Of a stretch of DNA of 64,000 nt, positions 1 to 12,200 are shown piece by piece (the first letter of the stretch is position 1; each line of letters opens with the position of its first letter). The stretch comes from Saturnia japonica. Taxonomy: Eukaryota; Arthropoda; Insecta; Lepidoptera; Saturniidae. The translations under genes and the position numbers were made by a program. The notes under the pieces are model-generated. The model worked only from the letters and a program-made list of their open reading frames with translations. It was not told the DNA's origin and made no database searches. The stretch is taken from contig CM065325.1 in assembly GCA_033032175.1 (NCBI GenBank), positions 4,430,930-4,494,929 on the forward strand. The letters run 5' to 3'.

Positions 1-1129
1 GGCCTTAGCAATAAATGCGGTTAAGACCGATCGCATAGTTTAAATGTCGTAATAAAACTAAAATGATGTACAACTGTACAAAGTAATATATACACAAAGT
101 AGTGCATTTTCTGTTTATATTAATATTATAATATAGGTACAATTTGTACATTAATTTATCATCTGAGTAAAAACTACAGAATTAAAACAGATTTGTTTTT
201 CTTAATAAAATTTTGCTCCACTAATAATAATTCTTTGTACGTTATTAGCATAAATTTAATAAAATCTGTGTTTAATAATATCAACATTAGACATGACATT
301 TGAGAAGGTGTACAATTATTTCCGAATTGTTGTTTATTACCTACTACTATTTATTCTGACAATAAACAATGTTTTCACTTTTAAATTTGATTCGTTTAAA
401 ATTTATAGCGGATGCAGCTCACCCAGTTTAAACTCGATGAAACAGATGAATATTAAAATGCACTTTTCCACGAAACGAAAATAACTACAAAAAGGGCGGG
501 CGGGAGACGCACGTCGTGTCACGTTGGGCGACTGATACACAGACTGGGAGTTCTGCGAAGTGGATCGTGCCGAAGCCATACTCATAGCAGTCGCCTTGCA
601 TATTCTCACACCATTTTGTCATTACTTCGTTTATAACTTCGTGCATAATATACTCATGAATAATGCATATCAGTAATACCTAAATACAACTTTACTATAC
701 TAAACGGTTAACTGTTATAGAATTTTACATTTGTTTAATACATAATCAAGAAATATATTCATAAGCATAACGCTTAGCAAGTAAATCGGTATACCTACAG
801 TTTAAATAGTTACTTAAACAATTAATTTATCTATGTATTTTTATAGTAAAACTCCTAAGTAGGTATACTTCTTGTCATTAAAAATGTTGAAAACATTTTA
901 CGTACAATAAATAGTAAGTACATAATATAACATTCACCAACATTTTTTTTTTAATTTTGGGCTAGAAAGGTATTTGTTTTATCCGGTATTTTAATTTATT
1001 TATTTTTTCATATTGCTGGACTCAACAACAGTTTTACCATTGTTAACTATTTTGTTCCATTTATTTATACGACATGTATTAATGTTAGTCTTCATTTATT
1101 ATTCAAAAATATTTAAACGTGTTTGTGTG
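1..1129. other. AT-rich intergenic stretch, no recognised gene
   Basis: I see no convincing gene here. A 63-codon plus-strand reading frame at 293-484 and a minus-strand frame at 403-609 overlap one another and resemble no family I know. A short GC-rich patch at about 495-600 contrasts with the AT-rich surroundings and may be part of an unrecognised repeat or a regulatory island, but nothing in it decides this. Confidence 0.5.
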
Positions 1130-1270
1130 GCTGCCAAGGCGAAATTTCTAAGTAACAAAGTGCTTGCATCTACTAATATGTCCAAGACTGTTTGGAACAT
1201 AATAAATAAGGAAATGGGCAAAAATAGGAAAAAAGACAATTCAGTAACGACTGCTATGAGTAAGGTATGC
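1130..1270 (+). pseudogene. LINE polyprotein fragment (linker between endonuclease and reverse transcriptase)
   Basis: A short open stretch encodes a peptide ending in SKTVWNIINKEMGK. This pattern (S/K-T-x-W-x-I-I-N followed by a basic G-K) is typical of the region just upstream of the reverse-transcriptase domain in insect LINE polyproteins. It stops where similarity to a hAT transposase begins. A 3' part of a LINE resumes at 3131 on the same strand, so both may belong to one copy with the hAT element between them, although the central reverse-transcriptase motifs are missing. Confidence 0.5.
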
Positions 1271-1275
1271 TGTGA

Positions 1276-3130
1276 GGTAATTTCTTAGAACTAGTTAAAC
1301 TGCTGTCAAAGTATGATGCAGAGTACATGCATCATATGTTCTTTGAGTACAAAGAACATATACTATATTTGGAGCAGGAAAAATCACCTAAAGTAACATA
1401 TTTATCGCCAGAAATACAAAATGAGTTCATAAATGTTTTAGCTAATCATGTAAAATGTCAGATTTCAACGAAATTAAATCGGCCAAATATTTCGGAATCA
1501 TGTTTGATGGCACACCTGACGTTTCATATGTCGATCAAATATCTGAAGTGATTCGTTATGTAAAAATTAATAATAGAAAAGTAGAAGTCCAAGAAGTATT
1601 CTTAGGATTCTTTCCTTTACATGGAAAAAAAGCAGCTGATTTAAACGATGAAATACTAAAGAAGCTTGAAAACGATGGCTTAGATATTATGACGTGTCGT
1701 TCTCAAGGTTATGATAATGCTTCAGTTATGAGTGGTATACACGGCGGAGTGCAAGCTATTATAAAAAGAAAAAACAATAAAGCAATTTTTATTGGTTGTA
1801 GAGATCATTCAATTAATTTATGCGGCCAACATTCGTTCGCACAAAATGTGACTTGTGTTACATTTTTCGGAGCAGTGGAAACAATATTTTACTTTTTTTC
1901 AACTTCCACAAGCCGTTGGGAAGTGCTCCTCAATCACTTCAAAGCATCTGTTAAAAGACATTCGACAACGCGCTGGAGTGCTCATTATGGTGCAGTAAAA
2001 GTATTGGCTGAAAATTTTGATGGGAAAATATCTGCAATTGAGGAACTATGTGACCAAGACGTAAATTTAGAAACTAGAGATGCTGCACAAAATCTTATGC
2101 CTGCTGTGTGATATTTCTCATTTCTTTGTTTTCTTTTCTTTTGGAATGATGTGCTAAGGGAAGTGAACAATGCTCAAATTGCATTACACAGTAAAGGTTT
2201 ATTTGTTGATGAAATAATCATAAAACTAGAAGCACTTCGTCTATTCATTGGAGAGAAACGGTTGCATCTAGCAGAAGGGGCAATAGATTTTGCTGTACAA
2301 AAATCGGAAAAATACAACATTTCGATGGAACGACGAATTCGTCGCAAGAAACGCATGCCCGTTGAGTTAGCATCGTCCACCGATGCTGGACTTATACTTA
2401 GAGTGGAACTTCAAAAGGACATGTTAGAATGTCTTGACAGAATCAATATTGAACTCGATACAAGAGTAAAGTCCATTAAAGACAGCTTCATTGTTTGAGG
2501 TTGTGTAGCCAAAGACCTTGCTTTAGGCAAACACTGAACAGTTAAAATTCGCTATATCAAAATTTACTAACCTTTACGATGAAGTATCAGAAACAGAACT
2601 CCTTTTAGAAATACCAAGATTGAGAAGACATTTAAAAGCGGCTAATATTACTGTCTCTAATTGGGTGACACTGGAATTTTTGAAATTTATTGTGGAATGG
2701 GATTTTACAGAATCTCTTCCAAATCTAACGGTCGCACTAAAGTTATTTATAACAATATGTGCATCAGTTGCTTCATGTGAGAGAAGTATCAGCAAATTAA
2801 AATTAATTAAAAATTACTTGCGGTCTACAATGACTGAAACCAGATTAAACAATCTCGGTATTTTAACGATAGAACATGAAGCAACACAAAATATAAACTT
2901 TGAAGACGTGATTTCGGAGTTCGCTAGTGCATTATGAAGGAAGAAATTTTAATTTTTAACAAAGTAATTTGTTTCACATCATATTCAAATATTTGTAATA
3001 GGTATTCGTATTTTAATAAAACGTAAATGATTATAACTTTTTTTATTTTAACAGTTTCGATTGAGTTTTGGGGTGACACCTATAAAATCCGCCCCGGGTG
3101 CCACCTATATGTATGCTAACTACGCCACTG
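1276..3130 (+). pseudogene. Degenerate hAT transposase, ZMYM1-like
   Basis: The coding sequence is broken into at least four plus-strand frames: about 1279-1480, 1455-2111, 2151-2498 and 2560-2937. The longest (218 residues) reads KYFGIMFDGTPDVS, RSQGYDNASVMSG and STTRWSAHYGAV, characteristic of the RNase H-like core of hAT transposases related to vertebrate ZMYM1-type proteins. The last frame ends with a hAT dimerisation domain (CASVASCERSISKLKLIKN). Frameshifts near 1455, 2113-2150 and 2500, plus stops, make it inactive. The right end at 3108-3130 reads GCTAACTACGCCACTG, a typical hAT terminal inverted repeat in reverse complement. I could not find the matching left terminus, so the left limit is set by protein similarity. 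Confidence 0.75.
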
Positions 3131-4220
3131 GATCTACCCCTATCGGTTAAGTACTGTGGGAACATTGTTCTTTTTGCAGGCGATAATTCACTTATATTTC
3201 AAGTGAAAAGAAAAGATTTAGAGGTTAGGCATGTAAATAATACGTTTGTTTCAAAATTTCAGAATGGTTTGCTTTAAATAATCTATTGTTAAATGCAAAC
3301 AAAACAAAATGTATCTGATTTGTCTAACCCATTGTACAACGTGTTGAAAGGCTTGGTTGATAATACTGTATTTTTAGGCATCACACTAGATGCAAAATTA
3401 CAATGGAGTTCTCACATTAAAACCTTGGCAGGGAAATTAAGCTCCGCTGCATACGCAGTGCGTAAGATTCGCCAGTTAACTGATATTGCTTGTGCTAGGC
3501 TGGTCTACTTCGCTTACTTCCACAGATCAATATCCTATGGTATTTTACTGTGGGGTTCAACAGCTGAGGTATATACCATATTTGTATTACAAAAACGGGC
3601 AGTTGGAACAATTTATGATATGGGACCACGCAAATCATTGAGGAATAAATTTCAATAATTTAGTATCTTAACTTTGCCTTCCCAATACATCTTGGAAAAT
3701 ATAATGTAGGTATGTTCGGAAAAATGAAGATAATTTTGAACTTGTAACTAACACGCACTATTTTTCAATACTAGAAATAAATATAAAATAGTAATTCCGT
3801 CTTAAAACTTCGTCGTTACTTAGTAAAACAAATAAAAGTTTTTAGGTAATTGTGTTACGTTCTAAAATAAACTTTCTAAGCACATTACCTATTTGCCGGA
3901 TAATACGTTCAAGAATCATGTTAAGCTAGTTTTATTGTTGAAGGGGTATTATAGGGTGGCTGATTACGTGAATGATGGTGATGTCTGGATGTGATTTCCT
4001 CTCTGTACATCTACTGAAAATGATAATAACTGAATATAATGAAATACTGTAAAACCAATTTAAAAAAAAGAAGATAATAAGTTGTTGATAAACCCGATCG
4101 AGTTTCTTGTCGGTTCTTCTCGATGGCTGGAATGTTTTCCGAAACGGTGGTAGTGTTTTGACATTCATAAGTGCCTTCTTAGGGCCTAAATTGAATAAAA
4201 GATATTTTGATTTTGATTGT
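3131..4220 (+). pseudogene. 3' half of a non-LTR retrotransposon (reverse transcriptase C-terminus and tail)
   Basis: Directly after the hAT end a frame begins at the reverse-transcriptase C motif, mutated to FAGDNSLIF where intact elements have F/Y-A-D-D. After a frameshift it continues at 3293-3658 (VFLGITLDAKLQWSSHI, then the thumb region). Broken pieces such as LPDNTFKNHVK and a C-terminal YVNDGDVWM followed by TGA at 3992-3994 carry the similarity to the normal end of the protein. The tail at about 4085-4220 (gtttcttgtcggttcttctc ... gaataaaagatattttgatt) matches in style the 3' end of an abundant lepidopteran LINE. It is dead: catalytic aspartate lost, several stops and shifts. The clade is not resolved. 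Confidence 0.65.
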
Positions 4221-4384
4221 TATGCTATAAAAACCATCTGTATAATAATCTCATAAAAATCATGAAATATCAGTAAAAATAAAAATACGAGACTTATCTA
4301 AGTACTTAATTACTACGTCATAAACGCGTACAGAACCACGGGCACGCCTAGTATTAAAAACCGGTTATTATTAAACTTGCTACT

Positions 4385-4570
4385 AATTTCGCGGTACCTC
4401 TTCTCCTAACTTGGCTACAAGTCTTCTTTATTGAAGCCCATTACCGAGTGAATATAGGGTGTCCTATGATGATTTCAATATTTAACAAGATGGTGGCTCT
4501 CATTTTAGAACTTTATAGTGAGTTTTCCTGGTATCTCAGAATTCATGATCTATGTTATTATTTCCAATCC
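4385..4570 (-). repeat. Dispersed repeat, family C
   Basis: Reverse-complement copy of a repeat whose core reads 'gggagccaccatcttgtta' in direct orientation and which starts in better copies with a 'gcgtgatatag' motif. Other copies lie at 18365-18600 (+), 20105-20290 (-) and 28545-28765 (+). A short piece of the left end is at 12418-12480. No coding capacity; the class is unknown. Confidence 0.6.
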
Positions 4571-5340
4571 TCTTCACTTGTGTACAATATACAAAGCTTC
4601 ATTATGCAAAATGCCACCTGTTTTACATAATATACTTAAGGTCAAACAACACAAATTTATGAATTAAGAAAAACCACTACATGAAAATTTAAGACCCTGC
4701 CAAAAACTCTTTCGGTACCTCCCGAATTCATATATCTCCAATTTAAAATAATATTTTAATTAACTTTCTGTACATACATATAAGTAGGTTTTCGTCAAGC
4801 TAGCTCAGTATTATAAATAATATAGTCGACAGATAGTTGAAACGTTTATTCAACCACCACAATATATTACAAATTCGTAAGTTAGGTTATTATATAAAAT
4901 AATCAGAAAACACGACAGTCATTTTAAAAGACATTAAACGACGCGCTAGCTAGAGCTCTCTTCTTTTTATTTCCTTTCAAATTCAAGAATAGAACTAACA
5001 ACAACCGATGCTTATATAACCTACATAGAGTAATCATAGTACCTAAACGGGAGACGTATATCACGGCGTCTGGAAGTACTAGGGCCAGGTTGTCTTACTA
5101 TAAGGTATATTTTATTCAACACATCCAGTGTTACGTTTCACAGCAAATTGATAATTTGTGAAAATTGTAATATATATTACATATACAGGAAAAATAATAT
5201 TAGTGGAACCTTTTTCTCTAGTAGTGGCAGATGTATCTTAACATATTTAATTTAGCCAAATAAATCAAAATACTAAAAGAAACGACGGATAATAACAAAA
5301 AAACATTCTTCCTTTGCTTAAATGTCATTTTTCGGTAACA
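4571..5340. other. Intergenic, nothing recognised
   Basis: AT-rich sequence with stop codons in all frames. I see no gene, no long inverted repeats and no clear element boundary. Confidence 0.5.
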
Positions 5341-5352
5341 AACACACGTATA

Positions 5353-5640
5353 TTTATATCAACTAGCGATCACCCTAAGCTCGAAATTCGACCAGCGACT
5401 TTTTGATCATAGACTATTTTCCCTAAACAATGAGTATTATCTACATCACTTGCTGTCACTTTTCGTTGAGTGACATGTCAATATTTTGGGGGGTCTAAGT
5501 TCAATGGCACTTGTCATGTTAGGATTCGCATTATTAATTTATTATATTAGTAACAGATATTATAGATAAATTTTAGCTTTCTGCACTCTTTCTTAATATA
5601 AACTTTGACCATGCCAAATCTAACAGTATTCCGTGCACGC
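5353..5640 (+). repeat. Dispersed repeat, family D (left part)
   Basis: It starts with 'aactagcgatcaccc' and shares a long, gapped match with 54372-54660, including 'tttttgatcatagactattt', 'tattttggggggt' and 'attagtaacagatattatag'. The copy at 54372 continues to a terminus reading 'ccttgggcacggctagta'; this copy is cut short. No protein-coding potential was recognised. Confidence 0.65.
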
Positions 5641-6310
5641 AATACGCTTAAAAAGGTACCGAAAGCTTTTGCTTTACGTATTAATATATAGATTATCTAA
5701 TATCTATTCAGCTGAACAAGCCTATCATTAACCTTCTTTTAATGCTACCCCTATAATCAACCCTATAGGGTGATATAATGATAAAGCTGTGACCGCACCA
5801 AGGTGTTTGCCGGTCGACTGTCGACTCGCGTGTCACAATGGCCTCGTGTTCACAAGTTTTATTATCATTCAAACTAAATCGAAAACAACCAGTCATATAC
5901 CCACTCGTATTGTATACATAGGTGTTGAAACGCCATTGTAAAAACTTTTGTAGAAACACAAGTTTGGCATTTAATATTTCATTTAATTTTACTCATCGCA
6001 TTATTATTTATCCATTAGACAGCAAAAATATGTTTTTTATATCCCTTTGAATGTTTTAAATGTATAATATAATCAGTTAATATATTTTGTGTACATGTTT
6101 GAACAATAAGATAAAAACTTGATAAAGTGATAGACGTTTGCCGTTGTGGGCGCATCACACAAAAACTACTGGATAGATTTTGATATTTTTTTAATGTTTT
6201 GCTCCTAAGATACTCCATGCTTTTCAGAAAACTGTCAGTCGTAGGACTGCTCATCAGAAGTGAAAACTTCTTAGCTTCACAAATTTGTAAACATTTTTTT
6301 AGGAAGTATT
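5641..6310. other. Intergenic, nothing firm
   Basis: AT-rich. The frame 5708-5959 (minus) resembles no known protein. No repeat boundary is visible apart from the family A repeat that begins just downstream. Confidence 0.4.
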
Positions 6311-6315
6311 TTTTA

Positions 6316-6345
6316 CTAGCTGACCCGTGAACGTCGTCTGCGTCA

Positions 6346-6382
<37 letters not shown>

Positions 6383-7013
6383 TAGAAAGTGGGTCGTAGG
6401 CATAGGTGGGTATTATAGGTGCCACCCGCCTGGCACATAATTCCGCATAATAAAAATGCGCGCCCGGTACTTGATCATTATTTTGCTGCGGATTTATTTT
6501 AAAACTGTGACTTCTCCTAAGATATTCATTTAAATCAATTACTATAAACGGCAATTTTGTTCAAAATTAAATACTTGTGATGTATAACGTATTTATTTCG
6601 ATAAGGATTGATAACATGTTTATAAAAACACCTTTGCATTATTTTAGAAAAAAAAAAAATATTAGGTACCATAACAAAGGTTAAAACCTTAAAAGATAGA
6701 CATATGCTATCGCGGACTTTTTTTAGAACTTTTAATAAGAGTAACAATTCCGTCACACATGATTGTTGCGCAACTCTAACGCACGCAATGGAAGCTCTCA
6801 AAAATAATAAATTTTCCCCGTTTTTGCAACATTTTTCATTGATCTCCGCTCCTATTGGTCCTAGCGTGATGTTATAAAGCCTATAGCTTTCCTCGATAAA
6901 TGGGTTATCCAACACTAAAATATTTTTTCCATTCAAACTAGTAGTTCCTGAGATTAGCGCGTTCAACCAAATAAGCAAACAAACTCTTCAGCTTTATAAT
7001 ATTTAGTATAGAT
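6316..7013 (+). repeat. Dispersed repeat, family A, with (GA)n tract
   Basis: Begins 'ctagctgacccg' and ends 'cttcagctttataatattta'. A second copy with the same ends and many shared blocks lies at 17698-18313 ('atgctatcgc', 'caattccgtcac', 'tttttgcaacatttttcatt', 'gcgcgttcaacca'). Both contain a (GA)n microsatellite near the left end, here at 6350-6379. Two long minus-strand frames across it (6015-6554 and 6535-6978) are not genes because they run through this repeat and its simple-sequence tract. Confidence 0.75.
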
Positions 7014-7329
7014 TAGAAATTGTAAAATATGTTTTCATATTTTTTTTTTTTCGTTCTATTAACCAATTAATATATTTATATAAATGTATCTATATATAAA
7101 TCTGATGATGATGAAAGTTCCTATATATACGGATACGATTTATACTTATCTATATACGGAACAAAAGTGCCATCTACAGTCAAAATAACGCAACTTCCGC
7201 CAAATGATATTGTTATACTCAAAACATGTTTGTGACGTGTTCGGCGTGGTTTGGATACACTCGACTAGAATCTGAGAAATCCATATTATAAATACGCACG
7301 ACAACTACGATAGAGGATTCAAGGCACAT

Positions 7330-8060
7330 GTCCGTATAGTTGTGCAAAATGTCCACGAGACATAAGATTACACTATACAAGACATGTGTCCGTCCGATCA
7401 TGACATATAGCTGCGCCTTATTCGTACATACGTCTAAACATAATTTTAAAACGTTATAAGTAATCCAAACTAGTTTCCTTCGTTACCTAAACGATGCCCC
7501 TTGGTTGGTTCGGAGGCAAGATCTAGACAGAGTTATGGAACTCCCTTCGATCGAATCTTACTTTAAGTATGTATCTTTCGAGATCGTACTTCGACACCGC
7601 GTCGAATCACGCGAACTCGCCGACAAGAGCCACCGCGACTTACTCCCTAGAAAAAACACCGACCGCGAAACATTTTCACCGACCCCGATGATAAAATCGA
7701 GAAATTAAACGCGTACTACACACCACCGTTCATCAAAACCAAGCGTGCTCGCGTCCACGCCCGCGAAACCACCGTTCCCTCCACAGGGGACGGGTGGTCA
7801 ATTTCACTCCCACACATCTCCCACATCCGCCTTCTCCTGAGGCGGCTCACGCCTAGATCCATTCTCTCGGTGTTGAGCCCTTGAGTCTGGCAGCCGCTAG
7901 CGTAATACAACTGACACTGCAATTGCAATCACTAGCTACCCACATATACCATTACACACCGTGTTCATACATATGTGCACACCACATACGTTCAGTGAGA
8001 GACCTTTGTGGACGCGTCAACTAAGCAATATAGAGGATCGCTAATCCACGAGCGGGGAGA
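7330..8060 (+). pseudogene. Old Jockey-family LINE remnant (ORF2 C-terminus and 3' region)
   Basis: Plus-strand frames keep the C-terminal pattern of the Jockey reverse transcriptase found intact at 34122-37016: a peptide like ITLYKTCVRPIMTYSCA, then APWLVRRQDLDRVMELPSI, corresponding to APWYVRSVDLHRDMELPSI in the intact copy. The non-coding tail also matches the other copies in reverse complement (the 'cctaggcttgggttgccgct' block), though with many differences. Frameshifts and stops throughout. It is the most diverged copy of this family in the window and lies in the opposite orientation to the others. Confidence 0.7.
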
Positions 8061-8145
8061 GTTAGGAATATGTAAGAAAGAGTTACCTTGAAACTGGATA
8101 AGTAAGAAACAGCTGCACCGCTTATTCTACGATCACCTTTATGTG

Positions 8146-8406
8146 TTATTCTGCAGCTTCAGCCTGGCAGCGCTTCTTCTCGGCCAATTCCTCAGATTTG
8201 CGGCTTCGATAGTAGTGGACCAGCTGGATGTCGTGCAGCGTGCACAAGCAACTCCAACAAGCGGGATTAATATAATTTAGATAGATCGACTCGCGGCGGC
8301 GGTGGTCAATCATAGACTGCGTAGTGTGCGGTGCAGCGAAAAATAATAAAGAGAAAAAACTAATAATGAAAGTACCCCACATATAAAATAGTAAACATTT
8401 TTTCAT
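8146..8406 (-). CDS. Hypothetical 86-residue protein with signal-peptide-like N-terminus
   Basis: I do not recognise this frame. The N-terminus has two lysines followed by a strongly hydrophobic segment (residues 4-24, ending FFAAPHTT), the shape of a signal peptide or membrane anchor. A polar middle contains a CWSCLC motif at about residues 50-55, and the C-terminus is highly charged (RSRKSEELAEKKR). The frame is much richer in G and C than its AT-rich flanks, which hints at coding constraint. It is not covered by any repeat family I could define. It could be a small secreted or membrane protein, the last exon of a larger gene, or chance. No splice partner was found. The GC-rich piece at 8410-8570 upstream looks partly repeat-derived. 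Confidence 0.35.
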   Translation of the reverse strand: MKKCLLFYMWGTFIISFFSLLFFAAPHTTQSMIDHRRRESIYLNYINPACWSCLCTLHDIQLVHYYRSRKSEELAEKKRCQAEAAE

Positions 8407-8867
8407 TAAAATAACGGGCGGGTGACAACCGTGGGTAGAAGCTGTGTCTCCACAATACAGAAGGCGTTCTGTAATCCAAGCCGCGCAAACGGAATTCCGG
8501 GCACAGAGGTATACAATAATTCTTTAGTTAACGCGTACGGAGCTGCGGGCATAAAACAATATATATAATATTTATACTACACATGAAACCTGTAGACTGA
8601 AAGTTAAATAAATTTCAAAATATTTAACTTCGAAAGTTTACAAGTATGTAGGTAATTACATATTTATTACTAAGTAACCTATTATCTGTTTTCTTTTGAA
8701 TCTTGAAGTTGGTAAGCTTGCGAAACAAATGATTCGAAACATTAACATGAAATAACAAATGAACCATTTTATTATATTTTTATTATTCCTTTACGTGATC
8801 ACAATAATTATGCGAAATAACCTTCTTAGTCCTTATACTGATTTAAATTCACACAAAGTATAGTCAG
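8407..8867. other. Intergenic; short repeat-derived end
   Basis: At 8530-8560 the sequence 'acgcgtacggagctgcgggc' resembles the end of family B repeats ('cgtgtgcgaagctgcgggcac' at 58016-58036). The rest is AT-rich with nothing recognised. Confidence 0.4.
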
Positions 8868-8873
8868 TAAGTA

Positions 8874-8908
<35 letters not shown>

Positions 8909-8920
8909 AAGTAAGTGTAA
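8868..8920 (+). repeat. Tetranucleotide microsatellite (TTAG)n
   Basis: A run of about ten GTTA/TTAG units flanked by GTAA units. It lacks the fifth base of the insect telomere unit TTAGG, so it is a simple repeat rather than telomeric sequence. Confidence 0.9.
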
Positions 8921-8983
8921 GTATATTTTTTAAGCACTTCTAGCAATATTTCGATGTAAATGTTGAGTGAAAAAGTGAATAAA

Positions 8984-9210
8984 AATGTCACCACCAATAA
9001 AAACCAGTATCTGGACTTATTTTACATTTGACAATTTGAATGAAAATCCACTTAATTGGTGGAAAGTTAATCATGTTGAACTTAAAACTCTCTCCAGATT
9101 TGCACGCAGATATTTATCACCTCAACCATCCAGTGTTCCCAGCGAATAAACTTAAGAACAGTATAGAGGTTGAGAAGGCTGTAATATTACTATTTACTAA
9201 ATACATGTAA
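8984..9210 (+). pseudogene. Internally deleted hAT transposase remnant
   Basis: An ATG at 8984 opens a frame with an N-terminal TSIWTYFT segment, similar to the start of BED-finger hAT proteins. It then runs directly into the dimerisation domain: NPLNWWK, LSRFARRYLSPQPSSVPSE, then after a frameshift EVEKAVILLFTKY and a stop at about 9210. In intact hAT transposases these parts are several hundred residues apart, so the copy is a deletion derivative with a further lesion after the SVPSE motif. Confidence 0.6.
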
Positions 9211-9236
9211 TTTACCAATTTTTTAGTTTAATTAAA

Positions 9237-9256
9237 AAAGGGCTTTTTGTTATAGG
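9237..9256 (-). repeat. Left part of a family B repeat split by a LINE
   Basis: The sequence 'ctttttgttatagg' is the part of family B (reverse orientation) that should directly precede 'tgtcgtatatactttcatatg'. That continuation is found only at 12316, on the far side of the LINE at 9257-12315. Confidence 0.7.
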
Positions 9257-12200
9257 TATTTTATTTTTATTTTATTTTAATATTTTAAGAAAACTTACAG
9301 CTAAGTACTTATTTAAGTTACATGTATAAATTAATGAAGGCCATTTACAAGTTCTCACATATAATTATGTACTTATATTTAAAAAAAAATAAAGTAGACG
9401 GAAGAACACAAAAATATTAACAAAAGAAATAAGAATTCAAAAGAGCTTTCAACTTCTGCACAGTTGTATCAAATATATCAATGTCTAAATCACTAACTAA
9501 TTTATTCATACTGCTGCTTACTCGAATGAAATAGGAATTTTGTCTGTAGGTAGTTCTAATTATAGGACTATAAAGTATGTTAGGGTTTCTAAAAGATGCT
9601 GCCGGTACACGTAGGTTAATTTTGCTCAGTATCTCCGAACAGTCAAATAGGCCATTGAGTATACACAAAAGATATGATACATCAGCTATTTCTCTTCGTG
9701 TATACAGCGGGAGCATATGAAATTTTTTACAGCGCGATGTGTAATCTGGTACAATTATTTCAGATTTAAACTGTAGGAAACGAAGAAACCGCTTTTGTAT
9801 TTTCTCAATGCGTGTGATATATATATTATAATTGGGGTTCCAGACTTGAGATGCGTATTCAAGATGGGTTCGAACAAAAGCACAATAAAGAATTTGAAAA
9901 GTTTTAACACATTTAAATTCATTGGATAATCGAAATACAAACCCTAATGCTTTAGAAGCTTTTTTGACAACATTATCAATATGCTTATCAAATATTAGTT
10001 TGGAGTCAAAAATAACACCTAAATCTCTAACAGCATTAACTCGTGATAATTTAGTATTTTTAAGAAAGTAATTGTGCAGAATCGGATTGAGTTTACGGGT
10101 ATATGTTATAACTTGACATTTCGTGACATTTAAATCTAATTTATTGAGAGTACAATAATATTGAAACTTATCTAAATCATATTGAATACGAACTACATCG
10201 GAAACAGTTTTAACAGGACATATAATTTTAAGGTCATCAGCGTAGAGAAGAATTTTGCAAGTGGTAAAACAGGATGGTATATCATTAATAAAAATGTTAA
10301 AGAGCAGAGGACCCAATAAAGATCCCTGAGGAACTCCTGAAGGAATCTGCATCGGCGAAGATGTATAGCCATTTAGAACTACAGTTTGGCATCTGTTCTT
10401 GACATAAGATGAAAACCACCTAAACAAATTACCCCGAATCCCTATATCTCTCAGTTTGCAAAGCAGGATTTCATGATCTATCCTGTCAAATGCTTTACTG
10501 AAATCAGTATAAATTACATCTACCTGGGCAGGCTCTGACATGTAGTAAGTTATGTAATCACTAGACAGGATAAGATTTGATGTAGTAGATCTTCCTTTTA
10601 TAAAGCCATGTTGCCGATCGTTAAGGGAATGTTTAAGAGAAGGATAAAGTTGTTTGAAAACGACTTTTTCGAATACTTTAGAAAAAATGCAAAGTTTGGA
10701 GATGGGTCTGTAGTTAATGACCAAGTCTTTAGAGCCATTCTTATGAACAGGCGTAATTAAGGCAGATTTCCATATATCGGGCATTATCCCATCTTTAAGA
10801 GAACGCTCATATAAAAGAGAAAGTGGGACAGAAATACTATTTGCACACTTAACTATTAAAATGGGAGGTATGTTATCAGGACCTGCAGATTTGTTAAGAT
10901 CAAGAGTTTCAAGAATTTTTTGTATATCAGAACAGACAATTTCAATAGAACTTATATTGGAAGAAGACTCAAGAATGAATGTTGAACAGTCTGTAATAGG
11001 TGAAGAATTCTGTGTATTATGTAGAAAAGAAGAATGAAAATAGTCAGAAAACATGTTACATATGATGTCACCTGATGCAGAAGAAACCAGACCATATTTC
11101 ATCATGGATGGATAAGCATTACACTGGTTTTTACTTTTCACATAAGACCAGAACGCTTTGGGAGATTTCAAAATATTAATTTCAATTTGAGAGATATAAT
11201 TGTGGAACATATCTTTTTCCATATGTTTAGCTCGTTCCCATAAAGTTACGAAAGAATTGTGATCAGATAAGTTCTTGTATTTTTTAAACTTTGATAAAAA
11301 CTTGTATTTTTCTTTCAATACTTTAATGAGCGATGATTTATACCAAAGTGGGTATTTATTATTAGGCGTAACAGTTTTCGAGAGAATAAACTTGTTTCGT
11401 AAACTAGTCAAAGTAGAGTAAAAAAACGAAACAGATTCCTCTGTAGATTTAGAGCTAAATTCATGGCGCCAGTCTATTTCATTTATTCTTGTTGAAATTG
11501 AATCAAAGTCACCTAAGTGATACATAAATTTAACGTACGGACACAAAGGAAGAGCATGGAGTTCAACAAAATCTGCATTTACGACTAAGGCTTTATGGTG
11601 CTGATCCTCTGGAACCAAAGGTTCAATACAACTTGTAACAGAGACATCACTATTAGAAAAAATTAAATCCAAGAATCTATTGTTTATGTTATTAAATGAA
11701 TTGTATTGCTGTAAGTGACATGTGGCAAGGCTATCAATGAAATTAGTTTGAGCAACTCCCTGAGTATTAGAAGGATAAAACGATACACCATCATCCGCTA
11801 AGGACCAGGTTAAGTTCGGTAGGTTAAAGTCCCCTAAGACAATAAATTTATCAAGGGGATTCTGAAGTACGATTTCAATTAAATTTTCCGAAAAATTTGT
11901 TAATTGTGTTGCCATCGAATTACCGAGATTCTGATTACAAATATAAACAACACACAAATGTATTTTGTAACAAATTTTTGGTTTCTTACATTGAGCTAAT
12001 ATGGTCACCCAAATATCTTCAGCTGACGAGAACCACTCGGAACGAAGATTAGCGATCAGCTCACGCCGAATCGCAATTAACACCCCGCCTCCCAACAATT
12101 GATCAGTATTCGAGTAGTCTCGATCCCGTCGCCATATGATATAGCGATCGTCAAATAATTCGCCATTAAGAATAGAATCAGTCAACCAAGTCTCTGTAAG

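Noticed and set aside
293..609. Overlapping small frames on both strands
   Set aside because: Short, overlapping in antisense, and AT-driven or in a GC patch; no family resemblance or splice context.
6015..6978. Minus-strand frames of 179 and 147 codons
   Set aside because: They run through a dispersed repeat (family A) with a (GA)n tract that recurs at 17698-18313 without preserving the frames.
8868..8920. Possible telomere-like repeat
   Set aside because: The unit is four bases (TTAG), not the insect TTAGG, and the run is short and internal.
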